DNA of 64,000 nt from Parashewanella sp965200795 (lineage in GTDB: Bacteria > Pseudomonadota > Gammaproteobacteria > Enterobacterales > Shewanellaceae). Positions 8,332 to 17,691 of the stretch are shown here, one piece after another. The notes beneath the pieces are model-generated. The model did not search any database. It worked only from the letters and a program-made list of their open reading frames with translations, and had not been told where the DNA came from. The stretch covers positions 62,001 through 126,000 of the forward strand of contig CBDAVB010000003.1 in assembly GCA_965200795.1 (NCBI GenBank), written 5' to 3'. Numbering within the stretch: position 1 is the stretch's first letter; every line of letters starts with the position of its first letter. The position numbers and the translations under genes are program-made.

Positions 8332-9738
8332 TTAGTTTTCTAAAATAGGAAGAATTTTACATACCTTATCATACGTTTCCTGATATTCAGCGTTGACATT
8401 CGAGTCAGCGACCACGCCGCCGCCGGCCCAGCAATAAACGCGGTTTTTTTCTGTTAACAGAGTTCGAATGGTAATGCTGGTATCCATTTTTCCGTCCTGG
8501 CTAATATAACCGATTGAACCGCAGTAAATGCTGCGCCGGCTCGGCTCTAACTCCTCAATGATTTCCATAGCGCGGATTTTGGGTGCGCCGGTGATTGAAC
8601 CGCCGGGAAAGGTCGCGTTAAGTAAATCGGTAGCGCCAAGATCGCCCCGTAAGGTCGCGGTTACGGTACTCACTAAATGATGAACCGCCGGAAAGCTCTC
8701 AATATCGAATAGCTTGGGTACGTTAACTGTCCCCGCTTTTGCCACACGCCCTAAATCGTTGCGCAGCAAGTCGGTGATCATTAAGTTCTCAGCTCTGTCT
8801 TTAGTCGAGTTTTTTAGTTGAACAGCCGACTGCTTATCTTCAATCGGATTGGCACTTCTCGGTAACGTGCCTTTAATGGGCTTAGTCTGCACTTGACCAT
8901 CTTCCAGTCGCAGAAAACGCTCCGGTGAGATAGACAAAATAGCATGATCAGGTAAACGTAAAAACGCGGAAAACGGCGCTTTATTCTGACGGCGTAATTT
9001 GAGGTAAGCTTGCCATTCGTCCCCCTTGTACTCCGCGCAAAATCGTTGGGTAAGATTGATTTGATAGCAGTCGCCGCTCAATAAGTAGGAATGAACTTTA
9101 GCAAACTTTTGAGCATATTCCGCTTTCATGATTTGAGCTGACCAGAAACCCATTAATTCGAATGCCTGTGAACTTGCCGGGTGGCTTTCAAGATCAGATA
9201 GAATCTGTTGTTGACGTTGCTCAATATAATTTTCATCGTCTGAATAACAGACTAATGACCAAGATTGATTTTTATAACTGAAAATTAACGCCCAATCATA
9301 AAAGCCGACGTTCATCTCGTTCAGGTTCAGATCATCAGATGCTATTACCGGCAGCTTTTCAATTCTTCGCCCTAAGTCATAACTGAAGCTGCCTAACGCT
9401 CCGCCTGAAAAGGGGAGTTCGCAATCTAGTTTTGCCGCAAACAAGGCCTGCTGATAGCGTTTTAACACATCAAATGGATTTTTCGGGGAGCAATGCGCAG
9501 GTAAATTTTCGGCTATTTCCGCATTTCGCGGCTCAAAAAAAGTTTGCTCGCCTTTAGTGGTTAATGTTGCTAACGGGTCAAAACTGATGATGTCGTAATT
9601 AGCGTCAGTATGTTCAGCGTTTGCGGAGTCTAATAAAACAGCCCACGGTTTACCCGAAAAATAAGAAAAAACTTCTTCCGTGGTTAATGTGATGTCAATT
9701 TGTCGGACAGAAAGGCAGTTTGGCTTCCGTGTAACCAT
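8332..9738 (-). CDS. pabB: aminodeoxychorismate synthase component I
   Basis: Makes 4-amino-4-deoxychorismate from chorismate and ammonia (with PabA) for p-aminobenzoate and folate synthesis. The chorismate-binding domain occupies the C-terminal half. It contains the PabB hallmark TKPIKGT, with the Lys that attacks C2 of chorismate, plus AENLMITDLLRNDLGRV and TFPGGSITGAPK. TrpE has Ala in place of that Lys, so this is PabB rather than anthranilate synthase. The 468 residues agree with the family. It is first in an operon with nudL, and transcribed divergently from the fumarase gene. Confidence 0.95.
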   Translation of the reverse strand: MVTRKPNCLSVRQIDITLTTEEVFSYFSGKPWAVLLDSANAEHTDANYDIISFDPLATLTTKGEQTFFEPRNAEIAENLPAHCSPKNPFDVLKRYQQALFAAKLDCELPFSGGALGSFSYDLGRRIEKLPVIASDDLNLNEMNVGFYDWALIFSYKNQSWSLVCYSDDENYIEQRQQQILSDLESHPASSQAFELMGFWSAQIMKAEYAQKFAKVHSYLLSGDCYQINLTQRFCAEYKGDEWQAYLKLRRQNKAPFSAFLRLPDHAILSISPERFLRLEDGQVQTKPIKGTLPRSANPIEDKQSAVQLKNSTKDRAENLMITDLLRNDLGRVAKAGTVNVPKLFDIESFPAVHHLVSTVTATLRGDLGATDLLNATFPGGSITGAPKIRAMEIIEELEPSRRSIYCGSIGYISQDGKMDTSITIRTLLTEKNRVYCWAGGGVVADSNVNAEYQETYDKVCKILPILEN

Positions 9739-9820
9739 TTACAGACCCTATATTTTGTAATGCGATATGGTTCAGAGAATCGGAAAATAGTATCATAAAA
9801 ACCTGAAAGCAAAATCATTC

Positions 9821-9826
9821 TATAAT
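9821..9826 (+). promoter_or_regulatory. candidate -10 box of the fumarase promoter
   Basis: A consensus TATAAT lies 35 bases before the fumarase start, in the divergent gap between pabB and the fumarase gene. No good -35 box is seen at 16-18 bases upstream, so this is only a candidate. Confidence 0.35.
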
Positions 9827-9861
9827 GATAAAAATCATAAATGCATTGGAGCGCGTCTAAT

Positions 9862-11403
9862 ATGACATCAAACACACTAGATGCTGGTCAGACAGTAATC
9901 AAACAAGCGGACTTTATTGAAAGTATCGCTGATGCCCTGCAGTATATTTCATATTACCATCCAAAAGATTTCGTTGACGCGATGTCTCAAGCCTATGAGC
10001 GGGAACAAAGCGCCGCGGCAAAAGACGCTATCGCACAAATTCTGATTAACTCTCGCATGTCCGCTGAAGGTAAACGTCCTTTATGCCAGGACACGGGGAT
10101 TGTGACCAGTTTTGTCAAAATCGGTATGAATGTTCGTTTTGATAACACCGATATGACGGTTCAGCAAATGGTAGACGAAGGCGTCCGTCGTGCCTATATC
10201 AACCCGGATAACCCGTTACGCGCGTCAATTGTTGCCGACCCGGCCGGTGCCCGGAAAAATACACGGGACAACACGCCGTCAGTCGTTCACGTTGAGATGG
10301 TGCCGGGTGATCATATTGAGGTCGCGGTGGCCGCTAAAGGCGGCGGTTCTGAAAACAAAGCAAAAATGGCGATGTTAAACCCGTCTGATGATATCGCCGC
10401 CTGGGTAGAGAAAACATTACCGACCATGGGCGCGGGCTGGTGCCCGCCGGGTATGCTGGGCATAGGCATCGGTGGTACGACCGAAAAAGCGGCGGTAATG
10501 GCTAAAGAAGCACTGATGGAAAGTGTCGATATCCATGAGCTGATGCGGTGCGGCGCTGAAACTACCGAAGAAAAATTACGTTTAGATATCTTTAACCGTT
10601 CTAATAACTTAGGTATCGGCGCGCAGGGTCTGGGCGGCTTAACCACGGTTTTAGACGTGAAAATCAAAACCGCTCCGACTCATGCCGCTTCTAAACCTGT
10701 GGTGATGATCCCGAACTGCGCCGCGACTCGCCACGTTCATTTCCGCCTTGACGGCACAGGCCCCGCTGAACTGGCGGCTCCGAAGCTGGAGGACTGGCCG
10801 GAGATCACTCGTCAGGCGGGTAAAGAAGTTAAACGTGTTGATCTAAACACGATAACCCAGGAAGAAGTGGAAACCTGGAAGAGCGGCGAAACTTTACTGT
10901 TAAGCGGAAAAATGCTTACAGGTCGTGACGCGGCGCATAAACGTATTCAAGGATTAATTGAGTCCGGCGATGGGCTGCCTGAAGACGTGGATTTTAACGG
11001 CAAGTTTATCTACTACGTCGGTCCCGTTGATCCTGTCGGTGACGAAGTTGTCGGCCCCGCCGGTCCTACAACAGCTACACGTATGGATAAATTTACCGAC
11101 CTGATGCTTGAGAAAGCGGGCATTATGGGAATGATTGGTAAAGCGGAGCGCGGCCGCGCAACCGTAGAATCAATTAAGAAGCATAAGTCAGTTTATCTGA
11201 TGGCTGTTGGCGGCGCGGCATACCTAGTTTCAAAAGCGATTAAGAAATCGCGGGTGGTGGCTTTTGAAGATTTAGGCATGGAGGCGATTTACGAATTTGA
11301 CGTAAAAGACATGCCGGTGACGGTAGCTGTTGATTCCGACGGTGTGAACGCCCATGAAACCGGCCCCGCGGAGTGGAAAATTAAAATCGCCAATGCCGGT
11401 TAA
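9862..11403 (+). CDS. fumB: fumarate hydratase class I (iron-sulfur, FumA/B type)
   Basis: Catalyses reversible hydration of fumarate to malate in the TCA cycle. It is the single-chain class I form with fused alpha and beta parts. The three cysteines expected to hold the [4Fe-4S] cluster are Cys75 (RPLCQDTG), Cys194 (GWCPPGML) and Cys286 (PNCAATRH), spaced as in the family. The GPTTATRMD block, conserved in the C-terminal part, is present. The ATG at 9862 is preceded by GGAG; an ATG 21 bases earlier is in frame but has no ribosome site. A strong terminator follows. Shewanella also places this gene next to the S9 peptidase. The symbol could equally be fumA. Confidence 0.95.
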   Translation: MTSNTLDAGQTVIKQADFIESIADALQYISYYHPKDFVDAMSQAYEREQSAAAKDAIAQILINSRMSAEGKRPLCQDTGIVTSFVKIGMNVRFDNTDMTVQQMVDEGVRRAYINPDNPLRASIVADPAGARKNTRDNTPSVVHVEMVPGDHIEVAVAAKGGGSENKAKMAMLNPSDDIAAWVEKTLPTMGAGWCPPGMLGIGIGGTTEKAAVMAKEALMESVDIHELMRCGAETTEEKLRLDIFNRSNNLGIGAQGLGGLTTVLDVKIKTAPTHAASKPVVMIPNCAATRHVHFRLDGTGPAELAAPKLEDWPEITRQAGKEVKRVDLNTITQEEVETWKSGETLLLSGKMLTGRDAAHKRIQGLIESGDGLPEDVDFNGKFIYYVGPVDPVGDEVVGPAGPTTATRMDKFTDLMLEKAGIMGMIGKAERGRATVESIKKHKSVYLMAVGGAAYLVSKAIKKSRVVAFEDLGMEAIYEFDVKDMPVTVAVDSDGVNAHETGPAEWKIKIANAG

Positions 11404-11418
11404 TTAAGCAAAGTTAAA

Positions 11419-11452
11419 TAAAACGCTCAAGTCTTCTTGCTTGAGCGTTTTT
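11419..11452 (+). terminator. rho-independent terminator of the fumarase gene
   Basis: An 11-bp stem AAACGCTCAAG/CTTGAGCGTTT with an 8-base loop, followed by T residues, 17 bases after the stop codon. The A-rich left arm lets it work on both strands. Confidence 0.85.
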
Positions 11453-11566
11453 GTTTCGATAAGTTATGCGTCTACGCACAAGTTTACTCGTCAAAATTGT
11501 GACGCTGAAAATCGGCTTTTACTTAATAAGACACAAGAATTTCTAAACTACTAAGCTAAACAACAC

Positions 11567-13633
11567 ATGAAAAAATTAACAATAACAAGCGCCGCTATCG
11601 CATTAGCACTAGGTCTCAGCGCAACCGTTTCTGCTGAAACAAGCAGTGATGCTAAACCGTTCAACGTCAGTGACTTAACGCACATGAATAAGCTTCACAG
11701 CGCAGCCGTTTCTCCGGATGGCAGCCAGGTGATTTACGCGGTTAAACATCGTTATCAAGATGGCTCAACTTCATCAAATTTATATGCTTTAAATTTGAAT
11801 GACGCTCAAGCCGGGCCGTTTCAGCTGACTCATGATAAAGGTACAGAGCACTCAGTTCAATTCGCGGCTGACGGTAAGTCAATTTACTTCCTTGCGGCGC
11901 GTAATGGTTCTGCCCAGCTTTACAATCTGCCTCTTACCGGTGGTGAAGCTTCACAAGTTTCTGATCTGCCTTTAGGTATTGACGACTACAAGCTTTCCGC
12001 TGATACCGGTCAGGTAGCGTTGAGCATTCGTGTTTTCCCTGAGTGTGAAACCCTCAAATGTTCAAAACAAAAGTTTGAGAAAGAGGCGAACAAAAAAACA
12101 ACGGGTCGTGTATACGATCAGCTGATGATCCGTCACTGGGATACCTGGTTTGATCATGCTCGTAACCACATTTTTGTCGGTTCACTTGAAAACGGCAAAT
12201 TAGGCAAAGCTACTGACGTTACTCAAGGTTTAGACACAGAAACGCCTCCGAAGCCTTTTTCAGGTATGGAAGAAGTGACGTTTACGCCTGACGGTAAGTC
12301 AATTGTTTACACCGCAAAAGCGCCGGGTAAAGACCAAGCGTGGACGACAAACTACGATTTATGGCAAGTGCCGGTAACCGGCGGTGAAGCGAAAAACCTG
12401 ACAGAAGAAAATAAAGCCTGGGATTCGCACCCGGTATTTTCCGCTGACGGTCGCTATATGGCTTATTTGGCTATGACCCGCCCGGGTTTTGAAGCTGACC
12501 GTTTCCGTATCATGCTTCGTGACACAGTAACCGGCCAGACAAAAGAAGTAGCGCCGTTGTGGGATCGCAGCCCGGGCTCTTTAATGTTTGGTGACGATAA
12601 CCAAACTTTATACGCCACCGCGCAAGACTTGGGTCAGGTGACACTATTTGAAGTCAATACCCAGTTCGGCGATGTGCGTCCGATTTATAACAAGGGTTAT
12701 AACAGCTTTGTCGCGGTAGAAAACGGTAAAGCGATTTTTAATCATAAAAGCCTTTCTGAGCCGGGTGATTTATACAGCATCAACTTAAATGGTGAAGGTT
12801 ACACGCGGTTAACCCATGTAAATGCTGAAAAGCTGAAACACATCAAATTTGGTGAGTACGAGCAATTCACGTTTAAAGGCTGGAATAACGAAGACGTTTA
12901 CGGTTATTGGATCAAACCCGCGAACTTTGAAGAAGGTAAAAAGTATCCTGTCGCTTTCTTAGTTCACGGCGGTCCGCAAGGTTCATTCGGTAACGGCTTC
13001 AGCGGTCGTTGGAATGCGCAGTTATGGGCCGGCGCAGGTTACGGTGTAGTTATGGTGGATTTCCACGGCTCAACGGGTTACGGCCAAAAGTTCACTGACT
13101 CAATCACCAGAGACTGGGGCGGTAAGCCGCTTGAAGATCTGAAAAAAGGTCTGGCGGCGGTAGGACAGCAACAAGACTGGTTAGACACCAAGAATGCCTG
13201 TGCATTGGGCGGTTCTTACGGTGGCTATATGATGAACTGGATTGAAGGCAACTGGAGCGACGGCTTCAAGTGTCTGGTAAATCACGCGGGTTTGTTTGAT
13301 ATGCGTTCCATGTACTATGTGACTGAAGAACTTTGGTTCCCTGAGTATGAGTTCGGCGGCCAGTACAAAGACAACAAAGCGCTTTATGAGAAGTTTAACC
13401 CGGTTAACTATGTGGAAAACTGGAAAACACCGATGCTCGTCATTCACGGTGAGAAAGACTTCCGTGTCCCTTACGGTCAGGGTTTAGCGACATTCAGTTT
13501 TTTACAACGTAACAACATTCCTTCTGAGTTACTGATCTTCCCGGATGAAAACCACTGGATTCTTAATCAAGACAACCTGGAGCAATGGTACGCTAATGTA
13601 TTGCGCTGGTTAGACCGTTGGACTGAGAAGTAA
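11567..13633 (+). CDS. periplasmic S9-family prolyl-oligopeptidase-type peptidase
   Basis: A serine peptidase of the DPP4/acylaminoacyl-peptidase group. A Sec signal peptide covers roughly residues 1-23 (MKKLTITSAAIALALGLSA, cleavage near VSAET), so it acts in the periplasm. A beta-propeller with WD40-like PD40 segments (SPDGSQVIY, TPDGKSIVY, SADGRYMAY) fills the N-terminal two thirds. The alpha/beta-hydrolase domain carries Ser550 in GGSYGGYM, Asp631 in GEKDFRVP and His663 in DENHW. The 688 residues fit the family. Its physiological role is probably peptide uptake or turnover; the exact cleavage specificity cannot be read. It sits between two terminators and is likely monocistronic. Confidence 0.93.
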   Translation: MKKLTITSAAIALALGLSATVSAETSSDAKPFNVSDLTHMNKLHSAAVSPDGSQVIYAVKHRYQDGSTSSNLYALNLNDAQAGPFQLTHDKGTEHSVQFAADGKSIYFLAARNGSAQLYNLPLTGGEASQVSDLPLGIDDYKLSADTGQVALSIRVFPECETLKCSKQKFEKEANKKTTGRVYDQLMIRHWDTWFDHARNHIFVGSLENGKLGKATDVTQGLDTETPPKPFSGMEEVTFTPDGKSIVYTAKAPGKDQAWTTNYDLWQVPVTGGEAKNLTEENKAWDSHPVFSADGRYMAYLAMTRPGFEADRFRIMLRDTVTGQTKEVAPLWDRSPGSLMFGDDNQTLYATAQDLGQVTLFEVNTQFGDVRPIYNKGYNSFVAVENGKAIFNHKSLSEPGDLYSINLNGEGYTRLTHVNAEKLKHIKFGEYEQFTFKGWNNEDVYGYWIKPANFEEGKKYPVAFLVHGGPQGSFGNGFSGRWNAQLWAGAGYGVVMVDFHGSTGYGQKFTDSITRDWGGKPLEDLKKGLAAVGQQQDWLDTKNACALGGSYGGYMMNWIEGNWSDGFKCLVNHAGLFDMRSMYYVTEELWFPEYEFGGQYKDNKALYEKFNPVNYVENWKTPMLVIHGEKDFRVPYGQGLATFSFLQRNNIPSELLIFPDENHWILNQDNLEQWYANVLRWLDRWTEK

Positions 13634-13656
13634 TCCAGATTCGTTACTTTCAATCG

Positions 13657-13681
13657 AAAAAGAAGCTTCGGCTTCTTTTTT
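13657..13681 (+). terminator. rho-independent terminator of the S9 peptidase gene
   Basis: Stem AAAAGAAGC/GCTTCTTTT closed by a stable TTCG tetraloop and ending in T residues, 24 bases after the stop codon. Confidence 0.85.
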
Positions 13682-13877
13682 GTGTTTATAACGAAAATAA
13701 CGAAGTGATTCCGGTTTTAATCCGCCTGAAACAGCTGCTTTTATTGGTATTTCTGGTTTTCGGCACCCTTACGCTTGGCCCCGGGCTGAAATAACGCGGG
13801 CACTTGACTTGTGCGGACAGTGCGGTATTACCGGGAAAGCCGAAGCGTCCTTTGCTGTACAGGCCGCGGCCCGAAAG
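13682..13877. other. intergenic, no gene recognised
   Basis: About 200 bases between the S9 peptidase terminator and the MITE. Open frames on both strands exist but overlap the MITE and have no ribosome sites. Nothing else is recognised. Confidence 0.5.
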
Positions 13878-14039
13878 TAAGTGCCCGACAATAAGTTTTA
13901 CGATATTCCGGCGTTCAGGTTGCGTGCTCGGCAAGGCGCTCTTGCGCGGTAATACCGGCGGTCTCTCAAGCAAGAGTAACGCCGCAGTATGCTTAAAACG
14001 GGCGTCAGAAAAGTGAAAAAACTTATAGTTGGATACTTA
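13878..14039. repeat. MITE family 1, full-length copy
   Basis: Begins TAAGTGCCCGACAATAAG and ends CTTATAGTTGGATACTTA, imperfect inverted repeats with TA at each outer edge. Contains the family core GGTAATACCGGC. Its right end, TACTTA (14034-14039), is the target duplicated by the IS5-like insertion that follows. Confidence 0.8.
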
Positions 14040-15556
14040 GTCGGTCATGAAAAACATCTAACATTCTGATCGATAATAAAATATAGCTATTTGATACATT
14101 CAATTTCGACCAGAAATGATATAGTTAACCTATGGTTTCTGGTCGTTTTGGGTGCTAAAAATGCTCAAAGAAAGCCCGTCAAATTTACCTCATGCCAGTC
14201 TGTTTAATATCACAGACCAACTTCTGCAAACTCACCCTTTACTCATTTTAGCTAATGCCTTTGATTGGCGAGCGTTGGAAGAAGAGTTCAAGCCGTTATA
14301 CAAAAAATTAGGCCGTAAAGCGAAGCCAATTCGGTTGATGTGCGGTTTGCTAATACTCAAACAACTTTACAAACTCAGCGATGAAGCCTTGGTCGATGAG
14401 TGGCTGATGAACGTGTATTTTCAAGTGTTTTGTGGTGAGACAGAGTTTCAAACAGCACGCCCTTGTGATGCCAGTGAACTCAGTGTTTTTCGTAAGCGCA
14501 TCGGTGAAAAAGGCTGTGAAAAAATCTTTGCATTATCTGTGGCTTTACACGGTGACAAAGCTGAAGATGACACCGTGTACGTTGATACAACCGTCCAAGA
14601 AAAAGCCATTACTTATCCGACAGATAGCAAGCTTGCCATCAAGGTGGTTAACCGACTCAATAAACTAGCCAAAGTATTTGGGATCAAGCAAAGACGTACT
14701 TATGTCAAAGAAGTCAAACAGCTACGCATTGACTGTCGAAGCTTTAGACATGCCAAAAATCGAAGCAAAGCCAGAAGAGCGTTAAAAAGGTTACGTGTTA
14801 TCGCAGGTAAGCTTTTAAGGGAGCTACAACGCAAACTTCCACAAGATGTCCTTGATTTACAAAAAGAGAATTTTTCCAATTATGAAAAAGCTATTACACA
14901 GCAACGTAAAGACAAGAACAAGATTTACAGCCTTCATGAACCCGATGTTTACTGCGTAGGGAAAGGCAAAGACCATAAGCCATACGAGTATGGTAAAAAG
15001 GCTTCTGTCGTGCTCACAGAGCAGAGTCAATTAATCATTGGTGTAACCAGTCATGACGAGCATGAACACGACTCAAAATTGCTTAGACCTGCACTTGACC
15101 ATGCCCATAAACACCGAAAGAGTAAAATCACTACAGCCGTTGTAGATAAAGGCTATAAAGGGTGTAAGCAGTATGTTGACCAAGAAGTTGTTATCCCTAG
15201 CCGGCCATTAAAACGGGACTCGCAAGCAAAGAGAAAACGCAAAAGTGAACTCTGTAAAAAACGGGCAACAATTGAACCAGTAATCGGGCATTTGAAGAGT
15301 GATTTTAGGCTGTGTAAGAACTGGTTAAAGGGCAGTGTTGGCGACTCAATAAACCTTCTAATGGCTGCGTGTGCCTGGAACTTGAGAAAGTGGTTAGCCA
15401 TTTTCTTTTTGCTCGAAAAAGATGGTGAGTTTTGACTATTTTGTAGTGAAATTGATGCGAAATATAAGAAATGTTGCTTTTGGGTACGGTTCTGAATTTT
15501 GCGTAAATCAGATGCCGTACATTTTAAATCTTGAAGTTATGTTTTTCAGTACCGAC
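14040..15556 (+). mobile_element. IS5-like insertion sequence, copy A, intact
   Basis: 1517 bp. The ends are inverted repeats: GTCGGTCATGAAAAACAT on the left, and GTCGGTACTGAAAAACAT read inward from the right. It is flanked by the 6-bp direct repeat TACTTA (14034-14039 and 15557-15562). Copy B (22973-24489) has the same length and is nearly identical, so transposition was recent. The target lies inside the terminus of a MITE. Confidence 0.9.
14152..15435 (+). CDS. IS5-family transposase (copy A)
   Basis: A DDE transposase of about 427 residues. Typical IS5-family features are an N-terminal helical domain (FDWRALEEEFKPLY), DTTVQEKAITYPTDSKL carrying the first catalytic Asp, VVDKGYKG near residue 340, and the C-terminal KKRATIEPVIGHLKSD with the catalytic Glu. 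The frame is intact. The start is either GTG at 14152 or ATG at 14161; neither has a clear ribosome site. It differs from copy B at only a few codons. Confidence 0.92.
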   Translation: MLKMLKESPSNLPHASLFNITDQLLQTHPLLILANAFDWRALEEEFKPLYKKLGRKAKPIRLMCGLLILKQLYKLSDEALVDEWLMNVYFQVFCGETEFQTARPCDASELSVFRKRIGEKGCEKIFALSVALHGDKAEDDTVYVDTTVQEKAITYPTDSKLAIKVVNRLNKLAKVFGIKQRRTYVKEVKQLRIDCRSFRHAKNRSKARRALKRLRVIAGKLLRELQRKLPQDVLDLQKENFSNYEKAITQQRKDKNKIYSLHEPDVYCVGKGKDHKPYEYGKKASVVLTEQSQLIIGVTSHDEHEHDSKLLRPALDHAHKHRKSKITTAVVDKGYKGCKQYVDQEVVIPSRPLKRDSQAKRKRKSELCKKRATIEPVIGHLKSDFRLCKNWLKGSVGDSINLLMAACAWNLRKWLAIFFLLEKDGEF

Positions 15557-15746
15557 TACTTACTATGCCCGTTCTTCCTTTGATCAGTTTTATTCACTCA
15601 GATAATCGGCGCTCTATAAATCTTGCTTTTGTTGGCGCGATTTTTGAGTAAGGAAACCACGTGCTAGTTGTTTGTGGCGGATTTATCGGCATCCGTCCTG
15701 ATCTTAAAAATATTTAATTTACCAAAATCAATAAGTTTTGCTAATA

Positions 15747-15766
15747 TACTGTATAAACAAACAGTA
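15747..15766 (+). promoter_or_regulatory. LexA (SOS) box of umuDC
   Basis: TACTGTATAAACAAACAGTA, with a perfect TACTGT/ACAGTA pair around an A/T core. This fits the gammaproteobacterial LexA consensus. It overlaps a -10-like TATACT at 15745-15750 and lies 10 bases before the umuD start, so LexA would block transcription until DNA damage. Confidence 0.9.
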
Positions 15767-15776
15767 TTGTGATGAT

Positions 15777-16184
15777 ATGAGAATTATACCTATTTTTGCC
15801 CAAGCCGGAGTGACAGGATTTGAGTCTCCGGCGGCTGAGTATTCACAGTTAGCGTTAAGCTTAGATGAGCTGCTCGTCGAGCATCCTAATGCCACTTTTA
15901 TCGGTATGGCAAGGGGTGACAGTATGCAAGGTGTGGGGATCTTTGATAATGATATTTTGATTGTCGACAGGCACGTGATACCGCAGCACTTAGATGTGAT
16001 TGTGGCCAATTTCAACGGTGAGTTTGTCTGCAAAATCATTGATAAGTACCAACGTCAGTTACTATCTGCCAACGATAAATATCAAGAAGTCGCCATTAAC
16101 CCTCATGATACCTTTTGCGTTGAGGGTGTTGTAGCTCGTTCAATCCGCTGTCATCGGCCAAGCGCAATACTGAGGCATGGTTAA
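15777..16184 (+). CDS. umuD: UmuD-like S24 peptidase, DNA polymerase V subunit
   Basis: The SOS mutagenesis protein, which cleaves itself with RecA help to give the active UmuD' partner of UmuC. It has 135 residues. A likely cleavage site is Ala10-Gly11 (FAQAGVTG). The Ser/Lys dyad is Ser49 (GMARGDSM) and Lys86 (GEFVCKII), as in the LexA/UmuD family. The ATG at 15777 gives the family N-terminus MRIIPIFAQAG; the frame is open further upstream, but that extension would overlap the LexA box. It lies two bases before umuC and is controlled by the LexA box upstream. Confidence 0.93.
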   Translation: MRIIPIFAQAGVTGFESPAAEYSQLALSLDELLVEHPNATFIGMARGDSMQGVGIFDNDILIVDRHVIPQHLDVIVANFNGEFVCKIIDKYQRQLLSANDKYQEVAINPHDTFCVEGVVARSIRCHRPSAILRHG

Positions 16185-16186
16185 TC

Positions 16187-17443
16187 ATGTTCGCGCTTGT
16201 TGATGCTAATAGCTTTTATTGTTCCGCTGAAGCGGTGTTTAGGCCTGACTGGCGAGATAAGCCTATTATTGTGTTAAGTAATAACGATGGTTGTATTGTA
16301 GCCGCCAACAGCCGAGCTAAAGAACTTGGTATCAAAAAATTCATTCCTTATTTCCAAGCCAGAGCTTTGTGTCAGCGCAAGGGCGTGATTGTTTGTTCGT
16401 CTAACTATGAGCTTTATGCGGATCTGTCCGCAAAGTTAATGCAAATTATCGGGCGGTTCGCACCCGAGCAACATATCTACTCGATTGATGAAGCTTTTCT
16501 GTCACTGCAAAAAAGCCAGCTTTCAATATCCGGCTTAGAAACCCACGGAAGACTAATCAGAAAAACAGTCTGGAAAGAAACTCGACTCCCTGTCTGCGTT
16601 GGTATGGGCGCAACATTAACCTTGGCTAAACTCGCTAATCACCATGCGAAGAAACACAGGCAGGCTCAAGGAGTTTACGTTTTAGACGGTAAGCAGAAAA
16701 TTACAGCGGTATTGAAGTCCACCGCAATTGATGATGTATGGGGAATAGGGCGAAAGCTTGCGGCCAAATTAAAATTAATGAAAGTCTTTACGGCTTATGA
16801 CTTAGCGATAATGCCCGCAAAGTTAGCGAGAAAGCAGTTTAGCGTTGAAGTTGAACGTACCATTTACGAATTAAACGGGGTTGTGTGTAAACAGTGGGAT
16901 AATGTCAGAGCCGATAAAAAACAGATATATTCGACTCGAAGCACCGGGCAAAGAATTACTAAGCTCAATGAGCTGCGACAAGCGCTGAGTAAGCATGTTG
17001 GTATTGCGGCTGCAAAAGCGAGAGCACAAAATTCCGGCTGTAAAAATGTTTTGGTGTTCGCGAGTAGCTCGATCCATGATAATACTCCTCGCTATTTCAA
17101 GAAGTTGGTTAAATTTAGCCACTTTACTAACTGTACGGCTCAGATTGGTGCCGCAGTCTCGAAAATTGTGCCGGAATTATTTAGGGAGGGAGTGCATTAC
17201 TATAAGATTGGAATCGGGTTGTTAGATTTAGCGGATATGAAATGCCGGCAATTAGATCTGTTTGATAAACCCGATGATAATCCGAAACTGATGAAAGCCA
17301 TTGACGGCCTGAATCATAGATACGGTCGAGATACCGTGTTTATGTCGGCGCAAGGTACGCAGGTGAAGTGGGCGATGAGACGCGCGTTCTTAACGCCGCG
17401 GTACACTACTGATTGGAAAAATATTCCTGAAATTCGATGTTAA
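16187..17443 (+). CDS. umuC: UmuC, Y-family DNA polymerase V catalytic subunit
   Basis: Error-prone translesion polymerase. At 418 residues it is about the usual length. The catalytic carboxylates are visible: Asp6 in VDANSFY, and Asp101/Glu102 in SIDEAFL. The C-terminal region carries QLDLFD near residue 354, a typical beta-clamp-binding motif. It starts two bases after umuD and is induced with it through LexA. Confidence 0.95.
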   Translation: MFALVDANSFYCSAEAVFRPDWRDKPIIVLSNNDGCIVAANSRAKELGIKKFIPYFQARALCQRKGVIVCSSNYELYADLSAKLMQIIGRFAPEQHIYSIDEAFLSLQKSQLSISGLETHGRLIRKTVWKETRLPVCVGMGATLTLAKLANHHAKKHRQAQGVYVLDGKQKITAVLKSTAIDDVWGIGRKLAAKLKLMKVFTAYDLAIMPAKLARKQFSVEVERTIYELNGVVCKQWDNVRADKKQIYSTRSTGQRITKLNELRQALSKHVGIAAAKARAQNSGCKNVLVFASSSIHDNTPRYFKKLVKFSHFTNCTAQIGAAVSKIVPELFREGVHYYKIGIGLLDLADMKCRQLDLFDKPDDNPKLMKAIDGLNHRYGRDTVFMSAQGTQVKWAMRRAFLTPRYTTDWKNIPEIRC

Positions 17444-17466
17444 TTGTTATCAAAGGCTGAAGTATA

Positions 17467-17632
17467 TAAGTAGCTGACCATAAGTTTTCTAACATTTTTT
17501 GATGCCCATCTTTACCGCACCACGGCGTTGCAACTTCGGTTACATAGCTACGGCTATGCTCCCTGCGTTGCGCCTTGTATTGCGCCAAATCTGAGCACCA
17601 AAATTCCGAAGAAACTTATCGTCAGCTACTTA
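17467..17632. repeat. MITE related to family 1 (sub-type with AGTAGCTGAC ends)
   Basis: Begins TAAGTAGCTGACCATAAG and ends CTTATCGTCAGCTACTTA, inverted repeats with TA at each edge. The ends resemble family 1 (TAAGTACCCGACTATAAG), but the interior is different and contains ACATAGCTACGGCTATG, a small palindrome. It lies immediately downstream of umuC and 59 bases before a true family 1 copy. Confidence 0.75.
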
Positions 17633-17691
17633 ACTGTTACTCTGTTGGTATTAAATACTTACTTTGATCTAAGATTATAAAGCGGCAACAA

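Noticed and set aside
10311..10667. 118-codon open frame antisense to the fumarase gene
   Set aside because: The fumarase frame is clearly real; this is a shadow caused by codon bias.
13686..14016. Open frames on both strands downstream of the S9 peptidase
   Set aside because: They overlap the MITE and have no ribosome sites or homology.
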